64,000 nt of DNA from Peromyscus leucopus (GCF_004664715.2 NC_051064.1:109859740-109923739); one strand, 5' to 3'. Positions 42,824 to 53,650 are shown, numbered from the stretch's first letter. The notes: generated by a model from the sequence alone, not told the origin. Numbers and translations are program-made.

Positions 42824-42825
<2 letters not shown>

Positions 42826-42904
42826 CTGTGTGCTGATGGGTGTGGAGGCTAGAGGCAAACTTTAGATGCTGTTTCTCAGGAGCTGTCCACACTGGGTTTT
42901 TGGT

Positions 42905-43242
42905 TTTTGTGTGTTCGTTTTGTTTTTTGAGATTAGATCTCACTGTGTAGCTCTTGCTCTGTGGCCCAGGCTGGCCTCAAACTCACAGAGATCCACCTAC
43001 CTCTGCCTCTTCAGTCCTGGGATTAAAGGTGTGCGCCACCATGTCCCTGCCTTTCTTTTAATTACAAAAAAAAAAAAAAAAAAGTGTTAGCCGGTAGGTG
43101 GCGCAAGTCTTTAATCCCAGCACTTGGGAGGCAGAGGCAAGTGGATCTCTTTGAGTTCAAGGCCAGCCCAGAGCTCCTATACAGAGAAACCCTCTCTTGC
43201 AAAACAAACAAACAAACAAACAAACAAACAAACAAACAAAAA
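42905..43242. repeat. Head-to-head B1 pair with (AAAC)n
   Basis: A reversed B1 (42905-43052, ending AAAGGTGTGCGCCACCATG) is separated by an A run from a plus-strand B1 (43087-43205). The second B1's tail is (AAAC)n to 43242. Confidence 0.92.
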
Positions 43243-43249
43243 AGTGTTA

Positions 43250-43444
43250 TTATCATGCTTGAGTGTGTGCATAGGTTTGCTCACCTGTGCAAGATGTTTG
43301 TAGGAGGGTACACCTGCATGGGGAAGTCAGAGGACAACATCATGGAGTCAGTTCTCTCCTTCTACCTTCATGTAGGCTGGGGTGGCTGGGGCGTTGAACT
43401 CCATGCTTGCCCTGCAAGTGCCTTTGCTATTTATTTATTTATTT

Positions 43445-43484
<40 letters not shown>

Positions 43485-43670
43485 TTTTGGTTTTTCGAGA
43501 CAGGGTTTCTCTGCGTAGCTTTGCGCCTTTCCTGGAGCTCACTTGGTAGCCCAAGCTGGCCTCGAACCCACAGAGATCCGCCTGGCTCTGCCTCCTGAGT
43601 GCTGGGATTAAAGGCGTGCGCCACCACCGCCGGGCTGCCTATGCTCTTTAAACTGTCTTGCTAGCCCAGT
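43250..43670 (-). repeat. B3 SINE, reverse, split by a B1
   Basis: GTCAGAGGACAACATCATGG and GAGTCAGTTCTCTCCTTCTA lie before the B1. CTTTAAACTGTCTTGCTAGC after it is the remaining B3 head. Confidence 0.85.
43419..43650 (-). repeat. Young variant B1 with (TTTA)n tail
   Basis: B1 at 43489-43635 has GCGCCTTTCCTGGAGCTCAC. Its reversed A tail has become (TTTA)n at about 43431-43488. Duplication TGCCTTTGCTATTTA (43419-43433) versus TGCCTATGCTCTTTA (43636-43650), 13 of 15 identical. Confidence 0.93.
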
Positions 43671-44937
43671 TTTCTGAGACAACGTCTCCTGGGCCCTAGG
43701 AGTGGTATATGTCTGGGGCCCGATGGCTGTGGGGATGGCAAGGATGGTACCTTGCCGCCAGGATCAAACGGGGCCGTGGGGACAAGGAGCAAAGTCCCAA
43801 CCTCAGCTCCGGTGTAGTTAGTTAGCCCGGAGTCGCGTTTGTTTCGGGGGAGAAGAGGAAGCTGGGGGCTCAGCCGCTGGCTAAGGAGCCTGTTCTGCGG
43901 GCGCAGAAGAGCTCTGGGGCTCACCGCCTGCCAGGCAGGGGATGCTCACAACGGTTGCCTGCCATACAGAGTAAATGCAAGCTAGGGAAAGATCGCAGCC
44001 GGCCGGCCGGCAGCGGGGACAGCTGTACACACAGGTACCTTCCGACAAAGGGACTCCTCGTGGGGGAGGGGCGGAGAAGGGGCTCACCGTGTTGCCGAGC
44101 AAGTCCTCCAGGGACAGAGGGGAAGTGAGCAGGGAGATGGAGCAGGGAGAGGAAATGAAAGATTAAGTGCATAAGGGCCATAAAGCTCAGCGCAGGCTCA
44201 GCCGGATGGATTCCCGGTTTATAGATACATTTTTATGTTCAGGGATGCCCTACCAGGCCTGATGGGCAAAGCGAGAGCAGCCAGCCACCCATCAAGGCAG
44301 GGGGAGGCTGGGTAGGAAGGGACCCTTTAAGCATCGTGATCCTCTCTGGCCACCCCCTCCACCTATCCCCAGGCCTCTGCCTGGCTGACAGCCCAGCTGG
44401 AAGCAATTGGAGGCTCCCCCAGCCTAGAGCCCTGCATCCCACAAAGGGCCCTGGTAAATAGCAGCCCACACCCTAGACAGCCTGCAGCGTCCTGCCCCTG
44501 CCCCCTTGCAGCCCCCTGCCCGGAAATTTAAAACAACTGCTCAACACAGTCTTAAATCCTCCAGGAAGGGGCTTGGGTTGACAGAAGGCAAGTTTGAGGC
44601 TAGCCTAGGCCCTGCTTGGGGATCCCAGGCCCCCCCAAGGGCCCCAACACTCCCTGAGCTGCCATGAAATACCTACTCTTTCATGAGCACAGCATGGCCA
44701 AGGTCTGGTCCTGAGTGTCCCGGCATTGGGATTGCCAGGGAGCGATGTACACTGTGCACAGGAAGAATCGACAAACCAACCTGTCGTGTGACCCTGAGCC
44801 GTCAGGATGCTTTGGGGGCTTGAGTTTACTCATCGATCAACTAGGCATGGCTTTTACCTAGTCTGTGTCTCAGTGTTAGAACATGTGTGTGAGTGGGGTT
44901 GAGGCCGTAACATCTGTAGTCTACGTGAAGCCTGGGC
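43671..44937. promoter_or_regulatory. SINE-free unique block, candidate regulatory DNA
   Basis: About 1.27 kb without SINEs, flanked by dense SINE clusters. It includes a GCCGGCCGGCCGG-type CpG patch near 44000. An AT-rich patch (GGTTTATAGATACATTTTTATG near 44216) and GGAAATTTAAAACAACTG near 44522 follow. A MIR-like piece lies near 44786 (GTGTGACCCTGAGCCG). No exon recognised. Function is inferred. Confidence 0.4.
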
Positions 44938-45275
44938 CTAACATAGAAATCAGGTATTGCACACCTCTAACTCCAGCATCCGGAAGCGGGAAGCGAGAGG
45001 GTCAGAAGCACACGATCACACTCAGCTACACAGTGAACTGCAGGCCAGCCTGAACCACGGGAGATCCTGTCTCAAGGGTTAGCAAGATGGCTCCGGAAGT
45101 AAAGGTACTCGCTGTCACGCCTGACAACCTGAGTTCAAGCCCCAAGCCCCACAGGCAGGAAGGTTTGAACTTACTCCCGAAAATTGTTTGGTTTTCTGAC
45201 CTTCATACGTGTGTTATGATACTCTTACCCCCACCACTACATGTTATAAACACAAATACATGTTATAAACGAGTT
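44938..45275 (+). repeat. B4/B1 fragment then B3
   Basis: 44938-45075 is B1-like (GGTATTGCACACCTCTAACT). 45078-45275 is B3 (AGCAAGATGGCTCCGGAAGT, then TGACAACCTGAGTTCAAGCC). Confidence 0.78.
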
Positions 45276-45465
45276 TTTTTTATTTGTTTTATTATTATTT
45301 TATTTTATTTATTTTTCAAGACAGGGTTTCTCTGTCTGTCCTGGAATTGTTCTGGCTGTCCTGGAACTCACTTGGCCTCAAAAAAGAGGCCTCAAACTCA
45401 GATCCTCCTGCCCCTGCCTCCTGAGTGCTGGGAATAAAGGCATGTGCCACCACCACCCAACTGAA
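45276..45465 (-). repeat. Reversed B1 SINE
   Basis: 45315-45465: CAAGACAGGGTTTCTCTGTC to GGAATAAAGGCATGTGCCAC. Confidence 0.9.
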
Positions 45466-45612
45466 AATGTTTTTTAAAGACTCTATCTCAAAGAAGAAGG
45501 AGGAGGAGGAGAGGAGGAGGAGAAGAGGAAGAGGAGGAGGGAGGAAGAGGGGGAGGAGGGGGAGGAGGAGGAGAAAGAAGAAGAAGGAGGAGGAGGAGGA
45601 GGAGGAGGATTA
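45466..45612. repeat. Purine tract (GGA/GAA)n
   Basis: After GACTCTATCTCAAAG, the end of a B1, lie about 120 bp of irregular GAG/GGA repeats (45490-45612). They look like another expanded SINE tail. Confidence 0.93.
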
Positions 45613-46249
45613 GCGGAGGAGGAAGAAGACGACTCTTGCCCAAAAGGACAAAAGAAGCGTAGTAGGACAGTCACGGACACTAATATGTGGCCAATGCATG
45701 GTTTTGCAAGACACAGCCCTGCCTATGTACCCTGCTCACTCCCGCCACCCATTCTCCTGGGGGTGCTTTGGGTTCCCCCAGGAAGTCTGAGGAAGGCATA
45801 CAGCCAGTCCCTACACCAGATGGGTCTTCAGCAGCGTTACAAGGCCCCAGGCAAGCCTGGGACAGATCTCAACCCGAATCCCCTGCCCTGCCCCGCCCCC
45901 ACACTGGGACAGACCTCAGCCAGCAGGCCTCCCAGCATTGATCAATACAGGGCAGGCAGCCAAGGCGGCTGCAGGCTTCATCCTCCGGGAGGCCCCAGCT
46001 CAGCCAGGGTCACAGTGGGGAGGGGCCGACGCCCCACTCAGGGGCTGGGGGCAGGGTAGGGGGGGATAGAAAAGGCGAGCCTCGCCCACAGTCACTCACT
46101 CTCTTGCCTATGTCTGTTCAGTCCACAAACATTCTAGTGAGCACCAGCTGCGTACCAAGCTCTGTCACCAGCATTAGTGACAAGTCAGGGAGCAGCTCTC
46201 AGGAAACACATGAGGACAACCACGAAAAGGGTAGTTTCAGAAGGTGGCA
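45613..46249. other. GC-rich unique sequence with L2-like fragment
   Basis: 46118-46215 resembles an L2 3' end (CATTCTAGTGAGCACCAGCT with TACCAAGCTCTGTCACCAGC). Overlapping plus-strand frames at 45685-46059 have no domain. No gene called. Confidence 0.45.
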
Positions 46250-47032
46250 AAAGCCAGGCCTGGTGGTCCATACCTGTACGCCCAGAGTTTGGCAAGCAGA
46301 AGCTGCAAAATCACGAGTTCAAACCCAGCCAGAGCTATGAATCATAGACTCTGTCTCAATATGTGTATACATAAATATTACTTATTTTAAAATGATTTAT
46401 TTATATATTTGTTTGAGACAGGGTCTCTCTATGTAGTCTGGCTGTCCTGGAAATCTCTACGTAGAACAGGTTGGTCTCCAACTCACAGAGATCTGCCTGC
46501 CTCTGCCTCCTGAGTGCTGGGACTAAAAGTGTACCCCACCATGCCCAGGTAAATATATTTTCTTAATGAATCAATGGAAAATTTATTTTTAAAATAAAAT
46601 TTTAAATTAATTAATTAATTAAATTAAAAAAGAGAAGGGTGGGGCTAAGGTTATGGCTTAATGTGCAGGAGCACTTGCTGTTAAACCTGAGGACCTAAAT
46701 TCATATTCCTAGCACCCATATAAAAAGCCAGGGGTGCCAGTTGTTGGTGGTAGGGGAATCCCTGAGTTCAAGGCCAGCCTGATCTACATAGTGAGTTCCA
46801 AGACAGACAGGGAAACACAAAGAAACCCTGTCTTGGGGGGCAGCCGGGAGCCAGGAATAGCCATGCGTGCCTGTAAACCCAGAGCTGTAAGGGACAGAGG
46901 CAGAGGACCAGTAGGGCTTGCTGGCCACCTGCCTAGATCCAGTGAGAGGCCTTGTCTCATGAAAATAAGACACAGGATGATAAAGCATGATGCTTAGCAT
47001 CCTCTTCTGGCCTCTGTACACACCATATACAC

Positions 47033-47068
<36 letters not shown>
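46250..47068. repeat. SINE cluster: B4, B1(-), B3, B1, B4, (CA)n
   Basis: B4-like (+) 46250-46355. B1 (-) 46415-46555 (GAGACAGGGTCTCTCTATGT). AT-rich 46556-46635. B3 head (+) 46640-46728. B1 (+) 46735-46835. A B3/B4-like (+) piece 46850-47025 (CTCTTCTGGCCTCTGTACAC). (CA)n 47034-47068. Confidence 0.8.
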
Positions 47069-47070
<2 letters not shown>

Positions 47071-48527
47071 AAGGGTCGTAGGGTGACTGGAGAAATATTG
47101 TTTATGGCAGAGACAAGGAGGATGCTGGCACTATGCTGAGGATCTGAACACCTAGGTAGCTGGAACTAGCCAGGGCATTTATTTAGAGTACTTGGGACTC
47201 CTGTGAGTCAGAGAGGGAAGCATTTCGGTTAAGGGAAAAGGTAGACTGGGTTGCAGGCACCATAGAAGTGTTTATTGACTCTCATAGGCTCTGGGGCTGG
47301 AAGTGCCTGCCCTTCAGGAGAGCCTTGCTTTGTCCTTACTTGAGGCAACAGGTTGGGGCTTTGAACCGCTCTGAACAGCCGTGGACATGGCGCCCAGGAA
47401 GGGGCCAGCTGTCTGTCGATGGACAGTCACGACACCTGTTGCTATTGGTGCTCTCTGCCACTGGAGGACCGAGAGAGCCTCACCCCAGCGGGAGATTTGG
47501 GTGACACACTGCAGCATCCACTCACTACACGGTCTGACATTTTCAGGGAGTGTGTTCCAGACAGAGGGGACACTTCCAAAGCACAAAACCCGAGGCAGAA
47601 ATCTGCTTAGCTGGAGGAGGCACAGCAGAAAGCCGGTGGGTGCTGAGGACCCTGAGTGAGGGGCAGTGTTAGCAAAGCAACCAGAGAAGTGGGCAGAGCC
47701 CACCCAGAGGAACTTCCCGCTGAGAGCTGGAGGAGCGATCTGCTGATTACCTCATGGGGAAAGACCCTGGGTGGAGACTCAGGGCAGGGCGCACTGAGGG
47801 TGTGGACAGCCATGACTTAGGACTTAAGGCATGAGTGCTGGGCTTGAGGGGCCTGGGAAGTTCTCAGAGCCCAGGGAGAGGCTCTGATATGCAGTGGACT
47901 AGTGCAGAGTATAGTTTCTAGCATCCCATGGGGGTGTGTGTGTGTCGATTCGTATTTTTTCCCAAGCTTAGAAGATTCTAGTACATTGTGGGTCAGAGAA
48001 GAAACCTCACACTAGTTCTTTTTCTTAAGGTGGGCAGTTATCTCATTTCTAAACCTTGGTGACAAGTAGACACTCAGTTCCTGGGTGCCCCAAGGGAAAG
48101 AGCCCTCCCAGTTTTGATCTCTCTTCTGGAAAGTTCGCAGAGCTGCCTCCTTGGAGCTGCCTCCAGGGGCCCTGGTTTTACTCCACCCTGACGACATCTG
48201 TTCCGTTCTCTCTGTCAGCCCAACTAGAGCGACCACGTGGGTCCTTGCTCCCTCCCCACCCCCACACCTGTGAGTTATTACTGAGTCTCCATCAAATGGA
48301 GCATGGGCTCTCACAGCCAAGTGATGGAGAAAACCGACAGTGGAAAGACTGAGGGTGCCGACGGTGGGTGCCAGTGCGCCGGCAGGAAGTGGACCTCAGC
48401 CGAAAGGGCTCCTCCAAGAGTTCAATAGAGGTCCGGCAGTGGGCCTTCTGTGTTCTGGGGCTCTGCGTATCAGAGGTAGCCAATCACAGAGCAAAATGCA
48501 CAGGAAGCACCAGGACATAGAGCTTAC
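47069..48527. other. Repeat-poor unique block with L2-like remnants
   Basis: 47540-47640 resembles an L2-type phrase (GTGTTCCAGACAGAGGGGAC). Several overlapping frames around 47314-47813 and 48012-48352 have no recognised domains. No gene called. Confidence 0.45.
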
Positions 48528-48712
48528 GTCACTCGGTTAATAGAGCGCTCACCTGGCGAACACGAAAAACCCTGGTTTGGATTCCCAGCACTGCACAAAA
48601 CTGGGCATAGTGATATCTGTATTCATAGCACTTAGGAGGCAGAGGCAGGATTAGAAGTTCGAGGCCAGCTTGGGCCACATGAGACCTTGTCTCAACAACA
48701 ACAACAAAAAAG
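48528..48712 (+). repeat. B4 SINE (ID-B1 chimera)
   Basis: The ID-like half (CACTCGGTTAATAGAGCGCT, then GGTTTGGATTCCCAGCACT) joins a B1-like half (AGGAGGCAGAGGCAGGATTA) and ends GAGACCTTGTCTC with a (CAA)n tail. This is the classic B4 arrangement. Confidence 0.88.
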
Positions 48713-49372
48713 ACATCCTTGGTGATTATTCTCTAGATGACAGTATTTCATTGCGTTGGCTATCGAAAGGAATCTTGAGATGACAAAGTCACACAAAAGG
48801 ATGTGACAGGTCATTTGTAAATAAGAGACTTGGACCTCTGTGGATCTGCCTGGGGTACTGGAAACAAGCCCCCATGGATACCAATGGACCACTGCCCTTA
48901 ACATAGATGAGGAGGGCTAAGGAAACCCACAGGGAATGGTGGGGTCCCTGTGGTCAGCCGAAGAGGGGAGCCTTACCCCTACAGTTCTGATTGGGTGGTT
49001 ATGGAAGTGTACCACCTGACAGACTTGACTCCAGAGGAGAGGGAGGAGAGGAATGGATGACTCTTCCTGTCTCCTGCTGGGGTCTCCCACGAGTTGAACC
49101 AGAGGCCACCTTTCCAAGGTCCATAGAAATCAGCCTTCTGGGGCATGGAACTGAATGAACAGTGGTAAGAAACGGGTCTTGGTGGGGAGATTGAGAGCAT
49201 CCAGCCCCTAGGTAGGCAGTACACCTGCTCTTTCAACGTCCATGAGTTGTGGGGCTGTGGAAACAGAGAACACTGATGGCCCAGTGGCGCACTGGAGTTC
49301 TAAGAGCATGGAGAGAGTTAACAAAGGGCTTGGAAAGAACCCACAGGAAAGAAGAGTGGGAATGAGAGCCAT
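48713..49372. other. Unique sequence
   Basis: About 660 bp, no repeat or gene recognised. Confidence 0.4.
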
Positions 49373-49676
49373 TGAGACAGCTCAGAGGGTAAAGGTGCTT
49401 GCTGCCAAGTCTGATGATCTGAGTTCAATCCCTAGAACCCACAGGGTAGAGGGAGAGAACAGACTCTTTTTTCTTTCCGAGACAGGGTTTCTCTGTGTAG
49501 CTTTGGAGCCTTTCCTGGAACTCACTTGGTAGCCCAGGCTGGCCTCAAACTCACAGAGATCCGCCTGGCTCTGCCTCCCGAGTGCTGGGATTAAAGGCGT
49601 GCGCCACCACTGCCGGGCTGAGAACAGACTCTTGCAAGTTGTTCTATAACCTCTAAAAGTGCACTGTGGCATGGAC

Positions 49677-49711
<35 letters not shown>
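49373..49711 (+). repeat. B3 SINE split by a B1, ending in (CA)n
   Basis: Head GAGACAGCTCAGAGGGTAAA and GAGTTCAATCCCTAGAACCC run to 49468. The body resumes at 49634 (GCAAGTTGTTCTATAACCTC) and ends in (AC)n 49679-49710. Confidence 0.93.
49455..49633 (-). repeat. Young B1 inside the B3, with target duplication
   Basis: The reversed B1 runs from the T-rich tail at 49469 to GCCACCACTGCCGGGCT. Duplication GAGAACAGACTCTT is perfect at 49455-49468 and 49620-49633. Confidence 0.97.
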
Positions 49712-49713
<2 letters not shown>

Positions 49714-49756
49714 GCGGATCACAAATAAAGTATTAATTAAATTTTAAAAAGAAGAA

Positions 49757-50057
49757 GGAACACCTGGCACAGTGGCGCACCCCTTTATTGCTGCACTTGA
49801 GAGGTGGAGGCAGGCAGATCTCTGTAAGTTCAAGGCCAGCCTGGTCTTTGTAGAGAGCTCCAGGACAGCCAGGGCTATGTAGGGAGGCCTGGTTTCAAAG
49901 GGAAAGAAAAGAAGCCAAGAGGTGGTGGTGCACGCTTCTAATCCCAGCACCTGGGAGGCAGAGGAAGGAAGGTCTCTGTGAGTTCAAAGCCAGTCTGGTG
50001 TACAGAGCTGGGTCCAGGAGAGCCAGAGCTACACAAAGAAACCCCGCCTCTGAGGGA
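49757..50057 (+). repeat. Two tandem B1s
   Basis: 49757-49895 (GCGCACCCCTTTATTGCTGC) and 49915-50057 (GCACGCTTCTAATCCCAGCA), same orientation. Confidence 0.92.
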
Positions 50058-50450
50058 AAAGGAAAGATGGAAAGAACATCCCAGAACAGCACAGGCAAAG
50101 GCTGGAGATGGGTAAGAACATAACTTCTTAGGCAGAAGTGAACAGTTCTGGGGGCAGTAAAGAATAGTGAGGAGTTTCCCCGAAACCTATGGAAAGGAAG
50201 TTGGAGATGGATCTCAGAAACATTTCTGCAGGAGCTGGAGAGATGGCTCAGTAGTTAGGAGCACTGCCCGCTCTTCCAGAGGTCTCAGGTTCAATTCCTA
50301 GCACCCGTATGACAGTTCACAACTGTCTCTTAACTCCAGTTCCAGGGATCCAGTGCCCTCTTCTGATTTCAATGGGTTCTGTATGCAAGTGGCACACAGA
50401 CATACATGTAAGCAAAATACCCGTACACATAAAATTATAAAATTGAATAA
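50058..50450 (+). repeat. Unique spacer then B2 SINE
   Basis: B2 at 50229-50450: GGAGCTGGAGAGATGGCTCA, GAGGTCTCAGGTTCAATTCC and GACATACATGTAAGCAAAAT. Confidence 0.92.
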
Positions 50451-50529
50451 AAGAAAGAAGAAAAATTAAAGAATTACTGCTGTAGGAACAAAATGAAGCC
50501 AGAGTAGCCATTAACTTATTTAAAATATA

Positions 50530-50725
50530 AAATGAAGCCAGGTGTGGAGGCATGTCTGTAATCTCAGCATTCAGGGGGCTGAGGCAGCTTTTGTGGTCAG
50601 TCTGGACTACACTGTGAGTTCCAAAACAATTTGAGGTGCGGTGAAACTTTGTTGCCACACCTTTAAACCTAGCACTTGAGAGGCAGAGGCAGGCAGAGCT
50701 CTGTGAGTTTAAAAAAAAAAGTTAC
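50530..50725 (+). repeat. Two B1 fragments
   Basis: 50530-50655 (CATGTCTGTAATCTCAGCAT) and 50650-50712 (CACACCTTTAAACCTAGCAC). The second stops at an A run next to the pyrimidine tract. Confidence 0.85.
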
Positions 50726-50731
50726 AGTCTT

Positions 50732-50899
50732 ACACTCTTTTCTCTCTTTCTCCCTTTCTCCCTTTCTCTCTTTCTTTCTTTCCTTCCTTCTTTCTTTCTT
50801 TCTTTCTTTTTTTCTTCCTTCCTTCCTTCCTTTCCTTCCTTCCTTTCCTTCCTTCCTTCCTTCCTTCCTTCCTTCCTTCCTTCCTTCCTTCCTTCCTTC

Positions 50900-50950
<51 letters not shown>

Positions 50951-50958
50951 TTTCTTTC
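50732..50958. repeat. Long pyrimidine tract (TTTC/TTCC)n
   Basis: About 225 bp almost purely C/T on the plus strand, in blocks of CTTT and CTTC tetramers. It abuts a reversed B1, so it is probably that SINE's expanded A tail. Confidence 0.97.
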
Positions 50959-51108
50959 TGTTTGTTTCAGACAGGGTTTCTCTATGTAGCCCTGGCTGTC
51001 CCAGAACCTAGTTCTATAGACCAGGCTGGCCTCAAATTCAGAGATCTGCCTGCCTCTACCTCTGGAGTGCTAAGATTATAGGTGTGCACTACCACACCTG
51101 GACATTTT
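50959..51108 (-). repeat. Reversed B1 SINE
   Basis: CAGACAGGGTTTCTCTATGT to ATAGGTGTGCACTACCACAC. Confidence 0.93.
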
Positions 51109-51111
51109 CTT

Positions 51112-51400
51112 AGTGATTGATGGGGGAGGGCCCAATTGTGGGTGGAGCCATCCCTGGGCTGGTGGTCCTGGGTTCTATAAGAAAGCAGGCTGAGCAAGTC
51201 AAGGAAGCAAGTCAGTAAGCAGCACCCTTCCATGGCCTCTGCATCAGTTCCTGCCTTCAGCTTCCTGCCCTGCTCAAGTTCCTGTCCTGGTTCCCTTTGA
51301 AGATGGACTACAATGTGGAAGTGTAAGCCTAATAAATTCTTCCCTTCCCAACTTGCTTTAGGTCATGGTGTTTCGGAGAAGCAATGGACACATTGTATGG
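51112..51400 (+). mobile_element. Rodent LTR (MaLR-like), solo
   Basis: Contains CCATCCCTGGGCTGGTGGTC, TTCTATAAGAAAGCAGGCTG, CAGCACCCTTCCATGGCCTC and a 3' end CCCAACTTGCTTTAGGTCAT then GTGTTTCGGAGAAGCAATGG. I know this block as a very common rodent LTR-type repeat. AATAAATTCTTCCC supplies a polyadenylation signal. Subfamily not certain. Confidence 0.7.
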
Positions 51401-51532
51401 ATTTCCTTATTTGTTTCACATTATGGGCTTTTTGAACTAGCATCTTGCTGTGTTACTTATGTTGACTTTGAAATTGGTGACCTGCTTGCTTTTATTTCCC
51501 AAGTGCTTACATTTCCTAAACCTTTGAAACAT

Positions 51533-51534
<2 letters not shown>
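51401..51534. other. Unique spacer
   Basis: No feature recognised. Confidence 0.35.
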
Positions 51535-51569
<35 letters not shown>

Positions 51570-51893
51570 AGACAGGGTTTCTTTGTGTAGCCCTGGCTGT
51601 CCTAGAACTAACTAGCTCTGTAGCCCAGGTTGGCCTCTAACTCATAGAGATCCACCCACCTTTAGGATTAAAGGCATACCCTACACTGCCCAGCTTAAAC
51701 ATTTTCGTTTTAATTGACTTTATTTTTTAATGATGTGTATGGATGTCTGTGCACCTGTGTGCCAGAGGCGTGGATTCCCTAAAGCTGGAGTTACAGCAGT
51801 TGTGAGCCACTTGATGTGGCTAGAAGCTCTCTGGAAGGACAAGCAGTGCATGCTCTTCATCACTGAGCCATCTCTCTAGCTCCAGGTTTTCTA
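51535..51893 (-). repeat. T34 run, reversed B1 and reversed B2
   Basis: T run at 51535-51568, then B1 (GAGACAGGGTTTCTTTGTGT to about 51695). B2 at 51718-51893 ends GAGCCATCTCTCTAGCTCC. Confidence 0.9.
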
Positions 51894-51942
51894 AATCTAA
51901 AGAATACCACATGGAATGTAACTATCATCAGAGAAGGATTTT

Positions 51943-52275
51943 TCTTTGGGCCACCAGCTCACAAATCATGACACAGAGACGACTTATTATTATGAAAGCT
52001 CAGCCTTAGCTTAGGCTTGTCCCACTAGCTCTTATAACTTAAATTAACGCACTTATTTTAATCTATGTTCTGGCATGTGGTTTGTTACCTCATCTCTCCA
52101 GACTGCCCATGCTGCTTCCTCTGCGTCTGGCTGGTGACTCCACCTGTCTTCTTCCCAAAGCCCTCTCTGTTCCCAGAAGTCCTGCCTAAACTCTTCTTGC
52201 CTAGCTATTGGCCATTCAACTCTTTATTAGACCAATCACAGCAATATATCTCCACATAGTGTGCAAATATCCAAC
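51943..52275 (-). mobile_element. Solo LTR, class II-like, reverse
   Basis: Collinear with the LTR copies at 54831-55377 and 58688-59048. Shared landmarks are GACACAGAGACGACTTATTA, AGCTCTTATAACTTAAATTA, GCGTCTGGCTGGTGACTCC and TATTGGCCATTCAACTC. Clear 6-bp flanking repeats were not found and the ends are approximate. Confidence 0.75.
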
Positions 52276-52412
52276 ATCATACCATTTACATAAAAATCCA
52301 GAACATAGGGTGTCTTGAGATGGCTTAGTAAGGCAATTGTTGCCAAACCTGACAACCTGAGTATCTCAAATTTCTCCCACATGCATGAAAGAGAGAATGG
52401 TCTCCTATACAA

Positions 52413-52471
<59 letters not shown>
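52276..52471 (+). repeat. B3 SINE ending in (CA)n
   Basis: 52308-52415: GTCTTGAGATGGCTTAGTAA and AACCTGACAACCTGAGTATC. (AC)n 52420-52471. Confidence 0.88.
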
Positions 52472-52473
<2 letters not shown>

Positions 52474-52474
52474 T

Positions 52475-52962
52475 ATAGCCGGGTGGTGGTGGTACACACC
52501 TATAATCCCAGCACTCTGAGTTCAAGGGCGGCTGGGTCTACAAAGTGAGTTTCAAGACAGCCAGGGCTGCACAGAGAAACCCTGTCTCAAAGAAACAAAA
52601 AAATAAATAAATGTAACTAGTTTTAATTTTAAAAATTTGAAGCTGGACGGTGGTGGTCCATGCTTTTAATCCCAGTACTTGGGAGGCAGAGGCAGGTGGA
52701 TGGATCTCTGTGAGTTCAAGGACAGCCTGGTCTACAGAGAGTTCCAGGACAGCCAGGGCTGTTACAGAGAAACCTATATTGAAAAATAATAATAATAATA
52801 ATAGAGCTGGGTGGTGGTGGTGTACACCTTTAATCCCAGCACTCAGGAGGCAGAGCCAGGTGGATCTCTGTGAGTTCGAGGCCAGCCTGGTCTACAGAAT
52901 GAGATCCAGGACAGGCAACAAAACTGCACAGAGAAACCCTGTCTCGAAAAACCAACCAACCA
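52475..52962 (+). repeat. Three tandem B1s with (AAT)n between
   Basis: 52475-52600, 52638-52785 and 52805-52962 all read GGTGGTGGT..TTTAATCCCAG or similar and end in ACAGAGAAACC. A short (AAT)n lies at 52786-52803. Confidence 0.93.
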
Positions 52963-53250
52963 AATAAATAAATAAACAAACAAGAAAACACTTGAACATT
53001 TTCCAGTGTTCAGAACAGTCTTACATACTCACGTAGCCACAGCTCGGTACAATAACCAGGGTCACAGGCATGCCAGGCAAGCATTCTACCACTGAGCTAC
53101 ATCCTCAGTGTCCCATCCCTCCCTCCCTCTGTCAGGTTTTGGAGACCAGATCTTCCTATGAAGCCCAGGCTGGCTTTGAACTCACAGAACTCCTGGCACA
53201 GCTTCCCAAGTGTGGGATTCCAGGTGTGCACCACCACACTGAACTTGGTG
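52963..53250 (-). repeat. Reversed ID fragment and B1
   Basis: 53035-53105 has CAAGCATTCTACCACTGAGC (reversed ID head). 53133-53250 is a reversed B1 (CCCAGGCTGGCTTTGAACTC). Confidence 0.8.
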
Positions 53251-53257
53251 CCTTTTC

Positions 53258-53259
53258 TT

Positions 53260-53310
<51 letters not shown>

Positions 53311-53407
53311 TATGTATGTGGTGTAGAAATGTGTGTGTGTGGTGTAGGAGTGTGTTCTTGTTGTAGGTGTGTGTGAGAGTATAGAAATGTGTGGGGATAT
53401 AGGGGTT

Positions 53408-53469
<62 letters not shown>

Positions 53470-53530
53470 TTATAGGAGGGGGAGTTGTAGGAGTGTGTAT
53501 GTGTGGTGTAAGAGTATGTGTGTGTAGGAA

Positions 53531-53563
<33 letters not shown>

Positions 53564-53650
53564 GGTGCAGGAGTGTTTGGTGGGTAGAAGTGTATGTGGG
53601 GAGTGTAGGAGTGTTTGTGTGTATGTGTGCGGTGTAGGAGTGTGTGTTTG
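53258..53650. repeat. Degenerate (TG)n/(GA)n array
   Basis: TG tract 53263-53306, GA tract 53408-53470, TG tract 53527-53562. Between them GTGTAGGAGTGTGT-type units recur, forming a loose minisatellite. Confidence 0.93.

Noticed and set aside
46118..47650. Possible DNA transposon remnants
   Set aside because: The phrases fit L2-like remnants better, and no terminal inverted repeats could be found.
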